This document shows positions 27,336 to 37,906 of a stretch of 64,000 nucleotides of DNA, piece by piece. Numbering within the stretch: position 1 is the first letter of the stretch; every line of letters starts with the position of its first letter. A program made the position numbers and the translations under genes. The notes beneath the pieces are model-generated. The model saw only the letters and a program-made list of their open reading frames with translations. It did not search any database and was not told the origin of the DNA. Source of the stretch: CAIKBL01 sp050247235 (lineage in GTDB: Bacteria > Pseudomonadota > Gammaproteobacteria > Ga0077536); the NCBI GenBank assembly GCA_050247235.1, contig JBFWUN010000002.1, positions 1 to 64,000 on the forward strand, given 5' to 3'.

Positions 27336-28085
27336 ATGCTCGAAATCAAGAACCTGCACGCTGAAGTCGACGGCAAGCCCATCCTGCGCGGGCTCGACCT
27401 CACGATCGGGGACGGCGAAGTGCACGCGATTATGGGCCCCAATGGCTCCGGCAAGAGCACGCTCGCCTACCTGATCGCCGGCCGTCCCGGCTACACCGTC
27501 ACCGAGGGCTCGATCACCTACGACGGCAAGGACCTGCTCGCGATGGCGCCGGAGGAGCGCGCGGCGCAAGGCGTCTTCCTGGCATTCCAGTACCCGGTCG
27601 AAATCCCGGGCGTGAACAACGTGTACATGCTGAAGGCGGCGGTGAACGGGATTCGCAAGTTCCGTGGACTGGGTGAGATGCCGGCGATCGAATTCCTGAA
27701 CCTGGTGAAAGCGAAAACGCGCGAGATCGGTCTCAAGGAGAGCCTGCTCAACCGCCCGGTGAACCAGGGCTTTTCGGGAGGTGAGAAGAAGCGCAATGAA
27801 ATCTTCCAGATGAGCGTGCTCGAGCCTCGGCTCGCGGTGCTCGACGAGACGGATTCGGGCCTCGACATCGACGCGCTGAAGGTGGTGGCCGACGGGGTGA
27901 ACCGCCTGCGCAGCGCCGCGCGTTCGTTCATCGTGGTCACGCATTACCAGCGACTGCTCGACTACATCGTGCCCGACCACGTGCATGTGCTCGCGCGCGG
28001 GCGCATCGTGAAGTCCGGACCGCGTGAACTCGCGCTCGAACTCGAGGCACGCGGCTATGACTGGCTGCTGGAGGACGCCGCCTGA
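27336..28085 (+). CDS. sufC: Fe-S assembly ATPase SufC
   Basis: A 249-residue ABC-type ATPase with Walker A GPNGSGKST (about 33-41), signature FSGGEKKR and Walker B LAVLDETDSGLDID. The ABC signature has the SufC-specific EKKRNEI. It powers the conformational change of SufBC2D and is not a membrane transporter subunit. Its stop shares one base with the sufD start (TGATG). Confidence 0.95.
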   Translation: MLEIKNLHAEVDGKPILRGLDLTIGDGEVHAIMGPNGSGKSTLAYLIAGRPGYTVTEGSITYDGKDLLAMAPEERAAQGVFLAFQYPVEIPGVNNVYMLKAAVNGIRKFRGLGEMPAIEFLNLVKAKTREIGLKESLLNRPVNQGFSGGEKKRNEIFQMSVLEPRLAVLDETDSGLDIDALKVVADGVNRLRSAARSFIVVTHYQRLLDYIVPDHVHVLARGRIVKSGPRELALELEARGYDWLLEDAA

Positions 28086-29388
28086 TGGGACTGCTTGAAG
28101 CATTCACCCGCGCGCTGCACGCGACGCCGGCCGACGCGGACGTCGTGCAGGAGGCTCGGCTTGCTGCGCTCGCCCGCGCCCGGGACCTGGGGATCCCCGA
28201 CACGCGGCACGAGGATTGGAAGTACACCGATCTCACGGCGCTGACGCGGCAGGAGTTCCAGCCGGCACCGACGGTTGCACCCGACGAATCCACGCTGCCG
28301 CTCGCGTCGCTCGCCGCCTACCGCGCGGTCTTCGTCAACGGCGGTCATTCGGCGCGGCTTTCCACCGCCGAGGCGCTGCCGGCGGGTGCGACGATGCGCA
28401 CCCTGCGCGAGATCGCCACACAGGACCCGGCGTGGATCGCCGGGCAGCTCGGCGCCCAGGGAACCGCGGTCGCAAAGGTCTTCCCTGCGCTGAACGCCGC
28501 GGGTGCATGCGACGGGCTGTCACTCGAAATCGGGCCTGACGTTCACCTCGATCGGCCGCTGCTCGTGATGTTCGTCGGCGCCTCGGCAGCGGCACCCACG
28601 CTGTCCGCACCGCATCTGCGCGTGCGCGCCGGTGCCCGCAGCAGCGTCTCGATCGTCGAGGTGCACGTCAACCAGGGCGAGGAAGCTTCACTCGCCAACG
28701 CCTACACCCGCATCGAGACCGCCGACGGCGCCAACGTGCGGCACTACCGGGTAGTGTGCGACGCGGCGGCCGCCACGCATGTCGGGCAGGTGCAATTGCT
28801 GGTCGGCGCGCACAGCCAGGTCGAGAACTTCTCGCTGGTGCTCGGCGGACGCCTGACGCGCGTCGACATCGACTGCGATCTCGCCGCCGCCGGCGGCAGC
28901 GTGCTGCTGAACGGGGTGTTTCTCGCCGGCCCGGGGTCCCACGTGGATCACCACACGCGGGTCGACCATCGCGCCAGCCACACGACGAGCGACGAAGTCT
29001 ATCGCGGGATCGCAGACGGCAACGGCCGTGGCGTTTTCAACGGCAAGATCGTCGTCGCGCCAGGGGTCGAGAAGGTCGTCGCGACCCAGGCGAGCCACAA
29101 CCTGCTGCTGTCGAGCGATGCCGAGATCGATACCAAGCCGGAACTCGAGATCTACGCCGACGACCTGCGCTGTTCGCACGGCGCAACGGTCGGCCAGCTC
29201 GACGAGGATGCACTGTTCTACCTCCGGGCGAGGGGGGTTCCGGAGGCCGAGGCGCGCGCACTGCTGCTCTTCGGTTTCGTGCAGAATTCCCTGGAAGCCA
29301 TCCCGTACCCCGAGCTCCAGTCGCTCGTCGCCGCGCGTTTCGCCGCGGACAATGCCGCGCTCGGGCAGATCCTTGCGGGAGCTGCCGC

Positions 29389-29392
<4 letters not shown>
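28085..29392 (+). CDS. sufD: Fe-S assembly protein SufD
   Basis: A 435-residue SufD, paralogue of SufB. The N-terminal helical part has RHEDWKYTDLTAL; the C-terminal beta-helix ends with FNGKIVVAPGVEKVVATQAS and the conserved HGATVGQLDEDALFYLRARG containing the His needed for cluster assembly. It overlaps the sufS start by 4 bp. Confidence 0.94.
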
Positions 29393-30639
<1,247 letters not shown>

Positions 30640-30682
30640 TACACGTTTAATGTCGACAAACGACAACTGAAGTGGGGAGCCC

Positions 30683-31243
30683 ATGACATCACCCGTCGAT
30701 TTCACCCGCCCCATCGTGCTGAACCGCACGTGCCCGGCGGTGCTGATCCCGCAGGGCGAGAACATCACGCTGGAGGAAGGTACGACGGTGTTCGTGACCC
30801 AGGCCCTCGGCGGCAGCGTCACGGTCAACGTGAACGGCAACCTCGCCCGGATCTCCTCGACCGAGGTCGATGCCCTCGGCATGACGCCCACCGAACTGCC
30901 CGCGCACGGCACCCGCGCCGACGACGGCACGGTCGACGAAGGTCTCGTGTGGGCCCAGCTGGAGACCTGCTATGACCCGGAAATCCCCATCAACATCGTG
31001 GAACTCGGGCTCATCTACCGGTGCGAAGTGGTGCCGATGGACGGTGGCGGCAACCGGGTCGAGATCGACATGACCCTCACGGCGCCGGGCTGCGGCATGG
31101 GGCCGATCCTCGTCGACGATGTCGCCGCCAAGGTGCGGCAGGTGTCGAACGTCGATGACGTGCTGGTCAACCTGACGTTCGACCCGCCGTGGAGCGCCGA
31201 CATGATGTCCGAGGCAGCCCGGTTGCAGACCGGCATGTACTGA
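30683..31243 (+). CDS. sufT: Fe-S assembly protein SufT (MIP18/DUF59 domain)
   Basis: A 186-residue SufT. The N-terminal third is a small domain (RTCPAVLIPQGENITLEEGT); the MIP18 domain (about 90-180) has CYDPEIPINIVELGLIY, LTAPGCGMGPIL and FDPPWSADMMSEAAR. SufT supports maturation of some Fe-S proteins when demand is high. The gene is preceded by GGGGAG and closes the operon just before a strong stem-loop. Confidence 0.92.
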   Translation: MTSPVDFTRPIVLNRTCPAVLIPQGENITLEEGTTVFVTQALGGSVTVNVNGNLARISSTEVDALGMTPTELPAHGTRADDGTVDEGLVWAQLETCYDPEIPINIVELGLIYRCEVVPMDGGGNRVEIDMTLTAPGCGMGPILVDDVAAKVRQVSNVDDVLVNLTFDPPWSADMMSEAARLQTGMY

Positions 31244-31251
31244 AACAGACC

Positions 31252-31283
31252 GCGCGACGCCACGCCCACGCGTGGCGTCGCGC
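31252..31283 (+). terminator. Perfect 14-bp stem-loop after the suf operon
   Basis: Arms 31252-31265 and 31270-31283 are exact reverse complements with a 4-base loop (CCAC), nine bases after the sufT stop. No T-run follows, so it is either a terminator of the GC-rich type or an RNA-stabilising hairpin. Confidence 0.55.
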
Positions 31284-31413
31284 ATCGCCGATCACCGCGC
31301 GTATCCGCCCGGGCGCGGCGCCGGGACCGCGGGGATCGCCCCGATCGCTTCGCGGCTCACGCGCAATCCCCGATTTCCCTGCACGATACCGTGCTTTTGT
31401 GCAGGGCAGCCAA

Positions 31414-31419
31414 TATAAT
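31414..31419 (+). promoter_or_regulatory. -10 box (TATAAT) for ndk-rlmN
   Basis: A consensus TATAAT 48 bp upstream of the ndk ATG; the -35 region (GTGCTT, 17 bp away) is weak. Confidence 0.45.
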
Positions 31420-31466
31420 GGCGCCCATTTTCAATGTCTTATCGCACTTCCAGGAGCTCGCATTCC

Positions 31467-31892
31467 ATGGCCATCGAACGCACCCTGTCCATCGTCAAAC
31501 CAAGCGCAGTGCGCGACAACCACATCGGCGCGATCCTGCACAAGTTCGAGGCCGCCGGCCTGAAGATCATCGCCGCCCGGATGCTCAAGCTCACGCCGGA
31601 ACAGGCCGGGAATTTCTACGACGTGCATCGTGCGCGCCCGTTCTTCCAGGAGCTGGTGGATTTCATGACGTCCGGTCCCATCCTCGTCCAGGTGCTCGAA
31701 GGTCCGGACGCAATCGCGAAAAACCGGGAAGTGATGGGTGCAACGGATCCGGCGAAGGCCGCACCCGGCACCATCCGGGCCGAGTTCGGATTGAACATCT
31801 CCGAGAACGCCGTCCACGGCTCGGACGCGCCGGACACCGCGCGCGCCGAGATCGCGTTCTTCTTCGCACAGAGCGAGCTCTGCCCGCGCTGA
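31467..31892 (+). CDS. ndk: Nucleoside diphosphate kinase
   Basis: A 141-residue kinase that balances nucleoside triphosphate pools. The active histidine is His117 in the NAVHGSDAPD signature; ERTLSIVKPSAVRDN at the start is typical. Start chosen at ATG 31467, preceded by CAGGAG. Five bases separate it from rlmN, the usual neighbour in gammaproteobacteria. Confidence 0.95.
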   Translation: MAIERTLSIVKPSAVRDNHIGAILHKFEAAGLKIIAARMLKLTPEQAGNFYDVHRARPFFQELVDFMTSGPILVQVLEGPDAIAKNREVMGATDPAKAAPGTIRAEFGLNISENAVHGSDAPDTARAEIAFFFAQSELCPR

Positions 31893-31897
31893 ACGAC

Positions 31898-32992
31898 ATG
31901 AACCCGACCCGCGTCAACCTGCTCGATTTCGATGCCGCCGCGCTGGCCGGTGTGCTCGCGACGCTTGGCGAGCAGCCGTACCGTGCGACCCAGCTGATCA
32001 AATGGGTGCATCAGCAGGGCGTGGTCGACCTGGAGCGCATGAGCAACCTCGGGCGGGCACTGCGCGCGCGAATCGCGGAATACGGGGAGTTCCGGTTGCC
32101 CGAGGTCGTCACGCTGCAGGAATCCGACGACGGCACCTTGAAGTGGCTGCTGCGCGTCGACCACGGGAACTGCATCGAGACCGTGTTCATCCCCGAAGCC
32201 GAGCGCGGCACGCTGTGTGTGTCTTCACAGGTGGGGTGTCCGCTCAACTGCAGTTTCTGCGCGACCGCCAAGCAGGGGTTCAGCCGCAACCTGTCGGTCG
32301 CGGAGATCATCGGGCAGGTGTGGGTGGCCGCACGTCACCTCGGGCAGAATCCGAAGACGCATCGCCACATCACGAACGTCGTGATGATGGGCATGGGCGA
32401 ACCGCTGCTGAATTTCGACAACGTCGTCCCCGCGATGCGGCTGATGCTGGACGACAACGCGTACAACCTGGGGCGCCGCCGCGTGACGTTGAGCACCGCG
32501 GGGCTCGTCCCCGGCATCGACCGGCTGCGCGAGGAATGCCCGGTCAGCCTCGCCGTGTCGCTCCACGCGCCGAACGACGCACTGCGCGACGAGCTGGTGC
32601 CCCTCAATCGCACCTACCCGCTCGCCGAACTGCTCGCCGCGTGCCGCCGGTACGTGAGCATCAATCCCCACGATCAGATCACGTTCGAGTACGTGATGCT
32701 CGCCGGGGTCAACGATTCACCGGATCACGCGCGACAGCTCGCGCGGCTGCTGCGCGGGATACCCTCCAAGCTCAACCTCATCCCGTTCAACCCGATTGCC
32801 GGAGCGGATTACCGCTGCTCGGATTACGAGCAGATCCGGGCATTCCGTGACATCCTGGTGCGGGCGGGTTACGTGACAACGACACGCAAGACCCGCGGCG
32901 ACGACATCGACGCGGCGTGCGGACAGCTGGTGGGACGGGTACTGGCGCGGGCGGCGCGCCACCGCCGGCCGCTGGCCGAGGCCCGGACATGA
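31898..32992 (+). CDS. rlmN: Dual-specificity 23S rRNA/tRNA m2A methyltransferase RlmN
   Basis: A 364-residue radical SAM enzyme that methylates A2503 of 23S rRNA and A37 of some tRNAs. The cluster motif CPLNCSFC supplies Cys114, Cys118 and Cys121. GMGEPLLNFDNV and the C-terminal GDDIDAACGQL (second catalytic cysteine) are present. Length is normal. Part of the conserved ndk-rlmN-pilW-rodZ run. Confidence 0.95.
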   Translation: MNPTRVNLLDFDAAALAGVLATLGEQPYRATQLIKWVHQQGVVDLERMSNLGRALRARIAEYGEFRLPEVVTLQESDDGTLKWLLRVDHGNCIETVFIPEAERGTLCVSSQVGCPLNCSFCATAKQGFSRNLSVAEIIGQVWVAARHLGQNPKTHRHITNVVMMGMGEPLLNFDNVVPAMRLMLDDNAYNLGRRRVTLSTAGLVPGIDRLREECPVSLAVSLHAPNDALRDELVPLNRTYPLAELLAACRRYVSINPHDQITFEYVMLAGVNDSPDHARQLARLLRGIPSKLNLIPFNPIAGADYRCSDYEQIRAFRDILVRAGYVTTTRKTRGDDIDAACGQLVGRVLARAARHRRPLAEART

Positions 32993-33004
32993 GAAGGAGC
33001 TGAG

Positions 33005-33775
33005 ATGATGCGTCGCGCCCGGGTCGTCGGCCTCATGGCCCTGCTGCTGTTTGCGGGCTGCCAGTCTTCGCCGTCGCAGAAGCGTGGGGTCGACACCGCC
33101 GAGGAACGCCGCAAGCTTGCCGAGATCAACACCCAGCTTGCGCTTGCGTACATGCGCGACGGTGACAACGAACTTGCGATGCGCAAGCTGGAGAAGGCCA
33201 TCGAGGCCGATCCGAAGTCCGTCGGCGCGCACACCGCGATGGCACTGCTCCACGCGCGACTTGGTCAGACCGACGAGGCAGAACGCAGCTATCGAAGTGC
33301 GCTGTCGCTCGACCCGCAGAACGCCGCGGCGCTGAACAACTACGGCCAGTTCCTGTGCCAGCAGAAGCGCTACGACGAGGGCCTCGCGAAATTCCAGGAC
33401 GCGGTGAAGAACCCGCTGAACCGGACCCCGGAAAGCGCGCTGACGAACGCCGGCCTCTGCGCGCAGCAGTCCGGTGACCTGGCCGGCGCCGAACAGCATT
33501 TCCGCGCCGCCCTGCAACGGGTGCCGACGCTCACCCCGGCGCTGCTCGCGATGGCGCAGCTCAGCCTCGAACAGCAGAACCACCTGCAGGCCCGCGGGTA
33601 CTATCAGCGTTACCTCGCCGTGGGTCCGCAGAACCCGCGCACGCTCTGGCTCGGCATTCGCATCGAACATGCGCTCGAGGATCGTGACGCGGAAGCGAGC
33701 TACGCATTGCAGCTCAAGAACCGCTTCCCGGATTCACCCGAGTACGGTCTGTACCAGCAGGGGAAGTTCGACTGA
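33005..33775 (+). CDS. pilW: Type IV pilus biogenesis lipoprotein PilW/PilF
   Basis: A 256-residue lipoprotein (lipobox LLFAGC, lipid Cys19) made of about five TPR repeats (36-240), including LALAYMRDGDNELAMRKLEKAIEADP-type units. PilW/PilF brings the PilQ secretin to the outer membrane and stabilises it. GGAG precedes the ATG. The stop overlaps the rodZ start by one base. It implies that the organism makes type IV pili. Confidence 0.9.
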   Translation: MMRRARVVGLMALLLFAGCQSSPSQKRGVDTAEERRKLAEINTQLALAYMRDGDNELAMRKLEKAIEADPKSVGAHTAMALLHARLGQTDEAERSYRSALSLDPQNAAALNNYGQFLCQQKRYDEGLAKFQDAVKNPLNRTPESALTNAGLCAQQSGDLAGAEQHFRAALQRVPTLTPALLAMAQLSLEQQNHLQARGYYQRYLAVGPQNPRTLWLGIRIEHALEDRDAEASYALQLKNRFPDSPEYGLYQQGKFD

Positions 33776-34731
33776 TGCAGGGCGCGGCGCAGGAACCGCA
33801 ACTCAGCGCCGCGCGCGTGGCGCCCGGCGCCGGGGCAATGCTGAAGCGCGCGCGCGAGCAGACGGGTCTGTCGCTCACCGAGGTCGCAGCGCGCACCCGC
33901 CTCGAACCCCGCGTGCTGGAAGCGCTGGAGAGCGAGGACTATTCGCAGCTCGCGGCTTCCGCGTTCGTGAAGGGGTATATCCGCAGCGTCGCGCGTGAGC
34001 TCGGCATCGATGCCGCGCCCGTGCTCGCGCAGTTCTCACAGCAGGTCCATCTCGACGATCCCGCGCTGGCCGATTTCTCCACGCGAAGCCCCGTGCAGGT
34101 CACGAGCGCGAGCATGCCGATGCGGATTGCCAGCGGCGCCATCGCACTCGTCGTGGTGGTGCTGATCGCGATCTGGTGGCAGCGGAATTACCACGCGAAT
34201 CCCGCGCCCGACGTCTTGCTCGATGAATTCGCCGATCCGACGGCCCCGAGGCCGGATCCCGGGACGCCGCTGCCGTACAGCTTCACGATTGTCGAGCACT
34301 CCACCGAACTGCTGGGGCCAGTCAATTCCTGGCGTCACCAGACCGATGGCTCGACGCCGCCGGCAATCCCGACGTTGTCCACGGCGGCGGAGCCCGCGGC
34401 GGACGATGCGGCCGCGACCACTGTCGCGGAGGCGTCTGCGCCGGCCATGGACACGGCGCCCGTGGCGGCCGGCGGGCCGGCACCCAGCGGCGAACTGCAG
34501 CTCGAGGGCCGTGGAGAATCCTGGGTCGAGATTTCGGACGTCGCCGGCAAACGACTGTTCTTCGGGATGCTGAAACCCGGGCAGCGCATCGGGGTCTCCG
34601 GCAAACCACCTTACGATCTCGTGATTGGCAACTCGCCCGCCGTCTCCGCCACGTTCCGCGGCGCGCCCGTCGATGTTCGCGCCCATGCCGTCAACGGTGT
34701 CGCGCGGTTCTCGCTCGGCGATCTCCAGTAA
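33775..34731 (+). CDS. rodZ: Cytoskeletal protein RodZ
   Basis: A 318-residue bitopic protein. A cytoplasmic HTH_25 domain (about 20-90, LKRAREQTGLSLTEVAART), a membrane helix (about 117-136), a long Pro/Ala/Thr-rich periplasmic linker (about 140-240) and a C-terminal DUF4115 beta domain (about 243-315). RodZ links MreB to the elongasome, so the cell is probably rod-shaped. The start could instead be the Met at residue 22. Confidence 0.88.
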   Translation: MQGAAQEPQLSAARVAPGAGAMLKRAREQTGLSLTEVAARTRLEPRVLEALESEDYSQLAASAFVKGYIRSVARELGIDAAPVLAQFSQQVHLDDPALADFSTRSPVQVTSASMPMRIASGAIALVVVVLIAIWWQRNYHANPAPDVLLDEFADPTAPRPDPGTPLPYSFTIVEHSTELLGPVNSWRHQTDGSTPPAIPTLSTAAEPAADDAAATTVAEASAPAMDTAPVAAGGPAPSGELQLEGRGESWVEISDVAGKRLFFGMLKPGQRIGVSGKPPYDLVIGNSPAVSATFRGAPVDVRAHAVNGVARFSLGDLQ

Positions 34732-34743
34732 GTAGGCTTCCGA

Positions 34744-36021
34744 ATGTCTGAACTGCGTGCCATTCGCGGAATGAACGACATCGTGCCCCCGCAGGCGGGC
34801 TGGTGGCGCAGCGTGGAGACGCGGATTGCACGGGTGCTCCACGGCTACGGGTACCGCGAGATCCGCATGCCGATCGTCGAGGCGACCCAGGTGTTCTCCC
34901 GTTCCATCGGTGACACCACCGATATCGTGCAGAAGGAGATGTACACCTTCGAAGATCGCAATGGCGACAGCCTGACCCTGCGTCCCGAGGGCACGGCGAG
35001 CTGCGTGCGCGCGGTGCTGGAGAACGGCCTGCTGCAGACCACGCAACGCCTGTTCTACACCGGGCCGATGTTCCGTCACGAACGGCCGCAGAAGGGACGC
35101 TACCGCCAGTTCCACCAGGTGGGCGTGGAAGCGTTCGGAATGACCGGTCCCGATATCGATGCGGAACTCATCCTGATGACGGCGCGCCTGTGGGACGCGC
35201 TCGGGTTGAGGGGGCTGCGGCTCGAACTCAACACGCTCGGCACGCCGGCCGTGCGCGCACGCCATCGGGAAGCACTGGTCGCGTATTTCAGGGCGCGCGC
35301 AGCCGACCTCGACGCTGAGAGTCTGCAGCGGCTGGAACGCAATCCGTTGCGGATACTCGATTCCAAGAACCCCGCACTGCGGGACGTGATCGCGGGCGCG
35401 CCGCGGCTCGCCGATTATCTCGACGAGGAGTCGGACGCACATTTCGCAACGATCCGGCGGGTGCTCGATACGGCGGGCGTTGCCTACACGGTCAATCCGC
35501 ACCTCGTTCGCGGCCTCGACTACTACTCCAAGACCGTGTTCGAGTGGATCACCGACGCGCTCGGTGCGCAGGGAACCGTTTGTGCCGGGGGTCGCTACGA
35601 CGGCCTGGTGGAACAGATGGGCGGGCGCCCCACGCCGGCGATCGGCTTCGCGCTGGGACTGGAACGGCTGATCGAACTCGTCGCCCGGCCGGATGCGCCC
35701 GCGTCCGACGCCGACGTCTACGTGATGGCTGCGGGAGAATCGGCGCGCGTGCTGGCACTGACGCTCGCGGAGCGCCTGCGCGACGGCTCGACCGATCTCC
35801 GCGTGCTCTGTCACTGCGGAGAGGAAAGCCTGAAGGCACAAATGAAGCGCGCCGACCGCAGCGGCGCCGGGCTGGCGATCATCCTCGGGGAGGACGAACT
35901 CGCGAGCGGTGAGGCGACGCTCCGGCCGCTGCGTGGACAGGGTGAACAACGACGTGTCTCGCTTGGCGACCTGTCCGCTGCCGTGCATGCGCTGCTCGGG
36001 CCCCCGGGACACAACGTGTAA
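34744..36021 (+). CDS. hisS: Histidyl-tRNA synthetase
   Basis: A 425-residue class II synthetase. Motif 2 is TGPMFRHERPQKGRYRQFHQ-like (near 104-123), the histidine-specific LVRGLDYYSKTVFEW and AGGRYDGLVEQMGG are present, and an anticodon-binding domain ends the protein. In most relatives ispG lies between rodZ and hisS; here only 12 bp separate them. Confidence 0.95.
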   Translation: MSELRAIRGMNDIVPPQAGWWRSVETRIARVLHGYGYREIRMPIVEATQVFSRSIGDTTDIVQKEMYTFEDRNGDSLTLRPEGTASCVRAVLENGLLQTTQRLFYTGPMFRHERPQKGRYRQFHQVGVEAFGMTGPDIDAELILMTARLWDALGLRGLRLELNTLGTPAVRARHREALVAYFRARAADLDAESLQRLERNPLRILDSKNPALRDVIAGAPRLADYLDEESDAHFATIRRVLDTAGVAYTVNPHLVRGLDYYSKTVFEWITDALGAQGTVCAGGRYDGLVEQMGGRPTPAIGFALGLERLIELVARPDAPASDADVYVMAAGESARVLALTLAERLRDGSTDLRVLCHCGEESLKAQMKRADRSGAGLAIILGEDELASGEATLRPLRGQGEQRRVSLGDLSAAVHALLGPPGHNV

Positions 36022-36042
36022 GGATCTGAGGAGAACCAGACG

Positions 36043-36696
36043 GTGGAACAGAACATCTCGGAACGGGAGCAGCTGGAGACGCTGCGCAAGTGGTGGGACG
36101 CGAACGGAAAGGCCATCGTGCTCGGCCTCGCGGTGGGGCTCGCCGCGCTGTTCGGCTACCGCTACTGGCAATCGATGCTCGATGCCAAGGCCGAGAGTGC
36201 GTCGCTCAATTACCAGCATTTTCTGCAGCTCGCGGCAGCGGGCCCCGGTGACGAAGCCCGCTCGGCCGGGCAGGCGATCGTCGGTGCCTATCCGGACAGC
36301 GCGTACGCGCGGCTGACCTCGCTGCTGCTCGCCCGCCTGGAAGTGGACGACGGCAAACTGCCCGCGGCAAAGGCTCACCTGCAGTGGGTGATCGACAACG
36401 CGAAAGGTTCCGAGCTCGCGGATGTCGCACGTGGCCGCCTCGCCCAGCTGCTGCTCGCGGAAGGCGATGTCGACGCCGCCTCCGCGCAGGTCTCGAAGGT
36501 GCAGGATGCCGGTGCCACGACATCGTTCGCCGAGCTGCGCGGCGACATCCTCGCGGCCCAGGGCAAGCACGCCGAGGCGGCCGCCATGTACGAGCGCGCG
36601 ATCGCGGAAGTCGGTGACCTCGGCGGCGATGCGTCGCATCTCGAGATGAAGCGCGACGCGCTCGGCATCGCCACGACCACCGCGGCGGCGAAGTAG
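36043..36696 (+). CDS. yfgM: YfgM-like ancillary SecYEG translocon subunit
   Basis: A 217-residue membrane protein with a short cytoplasmic start (EREQLETLRKWWDANG), one membrane helix (about 23-40) and a periplasmic TPR-like domain. GTG start with GAGGAG upstream. YfgM binds the Sec translocon and the chaperone PpiD. It sits directly before bamB as in E. coli. Confidence 0.88.
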   Translation: MEQNISEREQLETLRKWWDANGKAIVLGLAVGLAALFGYRYWQSMLDAKAESASLNYQHFLQLAAAGPGDEARSAGQAIVGAYPDSAYARLTSLLLARLEVDDGKLPAAKAHLQWVIDNAKGSELADVARGRLAQLLLAEGDVDAASAQVSKVQDAGATTSFAELRGDILAAQGKHAEAAAMYERAIAEVGDLGGDASHLEMKRDALGIATTTAAAK

Positions 36697-37896
36697 ATGA
36701 TGCAACGGATGCTGCCCCTGGTGCTGCTCGCGAGCGTCCTCCTGGCAGGCTGCGGCAACACGATCACGTCGATCCGCGAGACGACGACCGGCTGGTTCAG
36801 CGACAAGGGCAAGGCCGACGAGGAAACCCGCCCCACCGAACTGGATGAGGATTTCACGCCGACCGTTCAGGTGCAGGAACTGTGGTCCGAGCGTACCGGC
36901 AAGGGTGCCGAGGAGCTGTACCTCAAGCTGCTGCCGGCAGACGCCGACGGCGTTGTCTACACGGCGGAGCGCGAAGGCGGCGTGTTCGCGCTGGACGCTG
37001 CCAGCGGCGACGAGCAATGGTCCGAGCACGACAAGGGCCGGATGATTTCCGGCGGACCCGGGGTCGGTGACGGCAAGGTGTTCGTCGGCACGTCCGAAGC
37101 CGAGGTCGTCGCGCGTGACGCCAAGACCGGCAAGAAGCTGTGGATCGCAAAGGTCTCCAGCGAAGTACTGGCACCCCCGCGCGCGGCCGAAGGGGTGGTC
37201 GTTATCCGGACCGGCGACGGCAACGTCTACGCGCTCGATACCGCTACGGGCCTGGAGAAGTGGGTCTATGACCGCTCCATCCCGAGCCTCACGTTGCGGG
37301 GTACCGCGGCGCCGACAATCCACGACGGGGTGGTCTACATAGGCTTCGACAACGGCCGGCTGGTTGCGCTCGACCTGCAGACGGGAGAACAGGTCTGGGA
37401 GGCGCAGCTCGCGCAGCCGTCCGGCCGTTCCGACCTGGAGCGGCTGGTGGACATCGACGGCGAGCCGGTCGTGACGGACGACACTGTCTACATTGGCAGC
37501 TTCCAGGGTCGCGTGGCCGCGCTGTCGACGGACGGCGGTGCGATCGAATGGACCCGTGACATGTCGACGTATGACAACGTCGCTGTCGACGACGCGCGCG
37601 TCTACATCACGGACGAGCGTGGCGTGGTATGGGCGCTCGACCGCTACGACGGGAGCGCGAAATGGCGCAATCGCGACCTCCGGTATCGCCGTCTGACGGG
37701 TCCCACGCATTTCAAAGGCTATATCGTCGTCGGCGATTTCGAGGGATACCTGCACTGGATGGACGATGAGACCGGCGAGCTGGTCGCGCGGTGCCGCGTG
37801 GACAAGGAGCGCATCCTGACGCCACCGCTCGACCTCGGCGAATCGCTGCTCGGATACAGTTCTTCGGGTCGGATCGCGGCCTTCCGCGCCGACTGA
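36697..37896 (+). CDS. bamB: Outer membrane assembly lipoprotein BamB
   Basis: A 399-residue lipoprotein (lipobox LLAGC, lipid Cys19) with an eight-bladed beta-propeller of PQQ-like repeats (for example VFALDAASGDEQW, VYALDTATGLEKW, LVALDLQTGEQVW). Part of the BAM complex that folds outer-membrane proteins. Begins directly after the yfgM stop. Confidence 0.93.
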   Translation: MMQRMLPLVLLASVLLAGCGNTITSIRETTTGWFSDKGKADEETRPTELDEDFTPTVQVQELWSERTGKGAEELYLKLLPADADGVVYTAEREGGVFALDAASGDEQWSEHDKGRMISGGPGVGDGKVFVGTSEAEVVARDAKTGKKLWIAKVSSEVLAPPRAAEGVVVIRTGDGNVYALDTATGLEKWVYDRSIPSLTLRGTAAPTIHDGVVYIGFDNGRLVALDLQTGEQVWEAQLAQPSGRSDLERLVDIDGEPVVTDDTVYIGSFQGRVAALSTDGGAIEWTRDMSTYDNVAVDDARVYITDERGVVWALDRYDGSAKWRNRDLRYRRLTGPTHFKGYIVVGDFEGYLHWMDDETGELVARCRVDKERILTPPLDLGESLLGYSSSGRIAAFRAD

Positions 37897-37906
37897 GCGG
37901 GATGTC

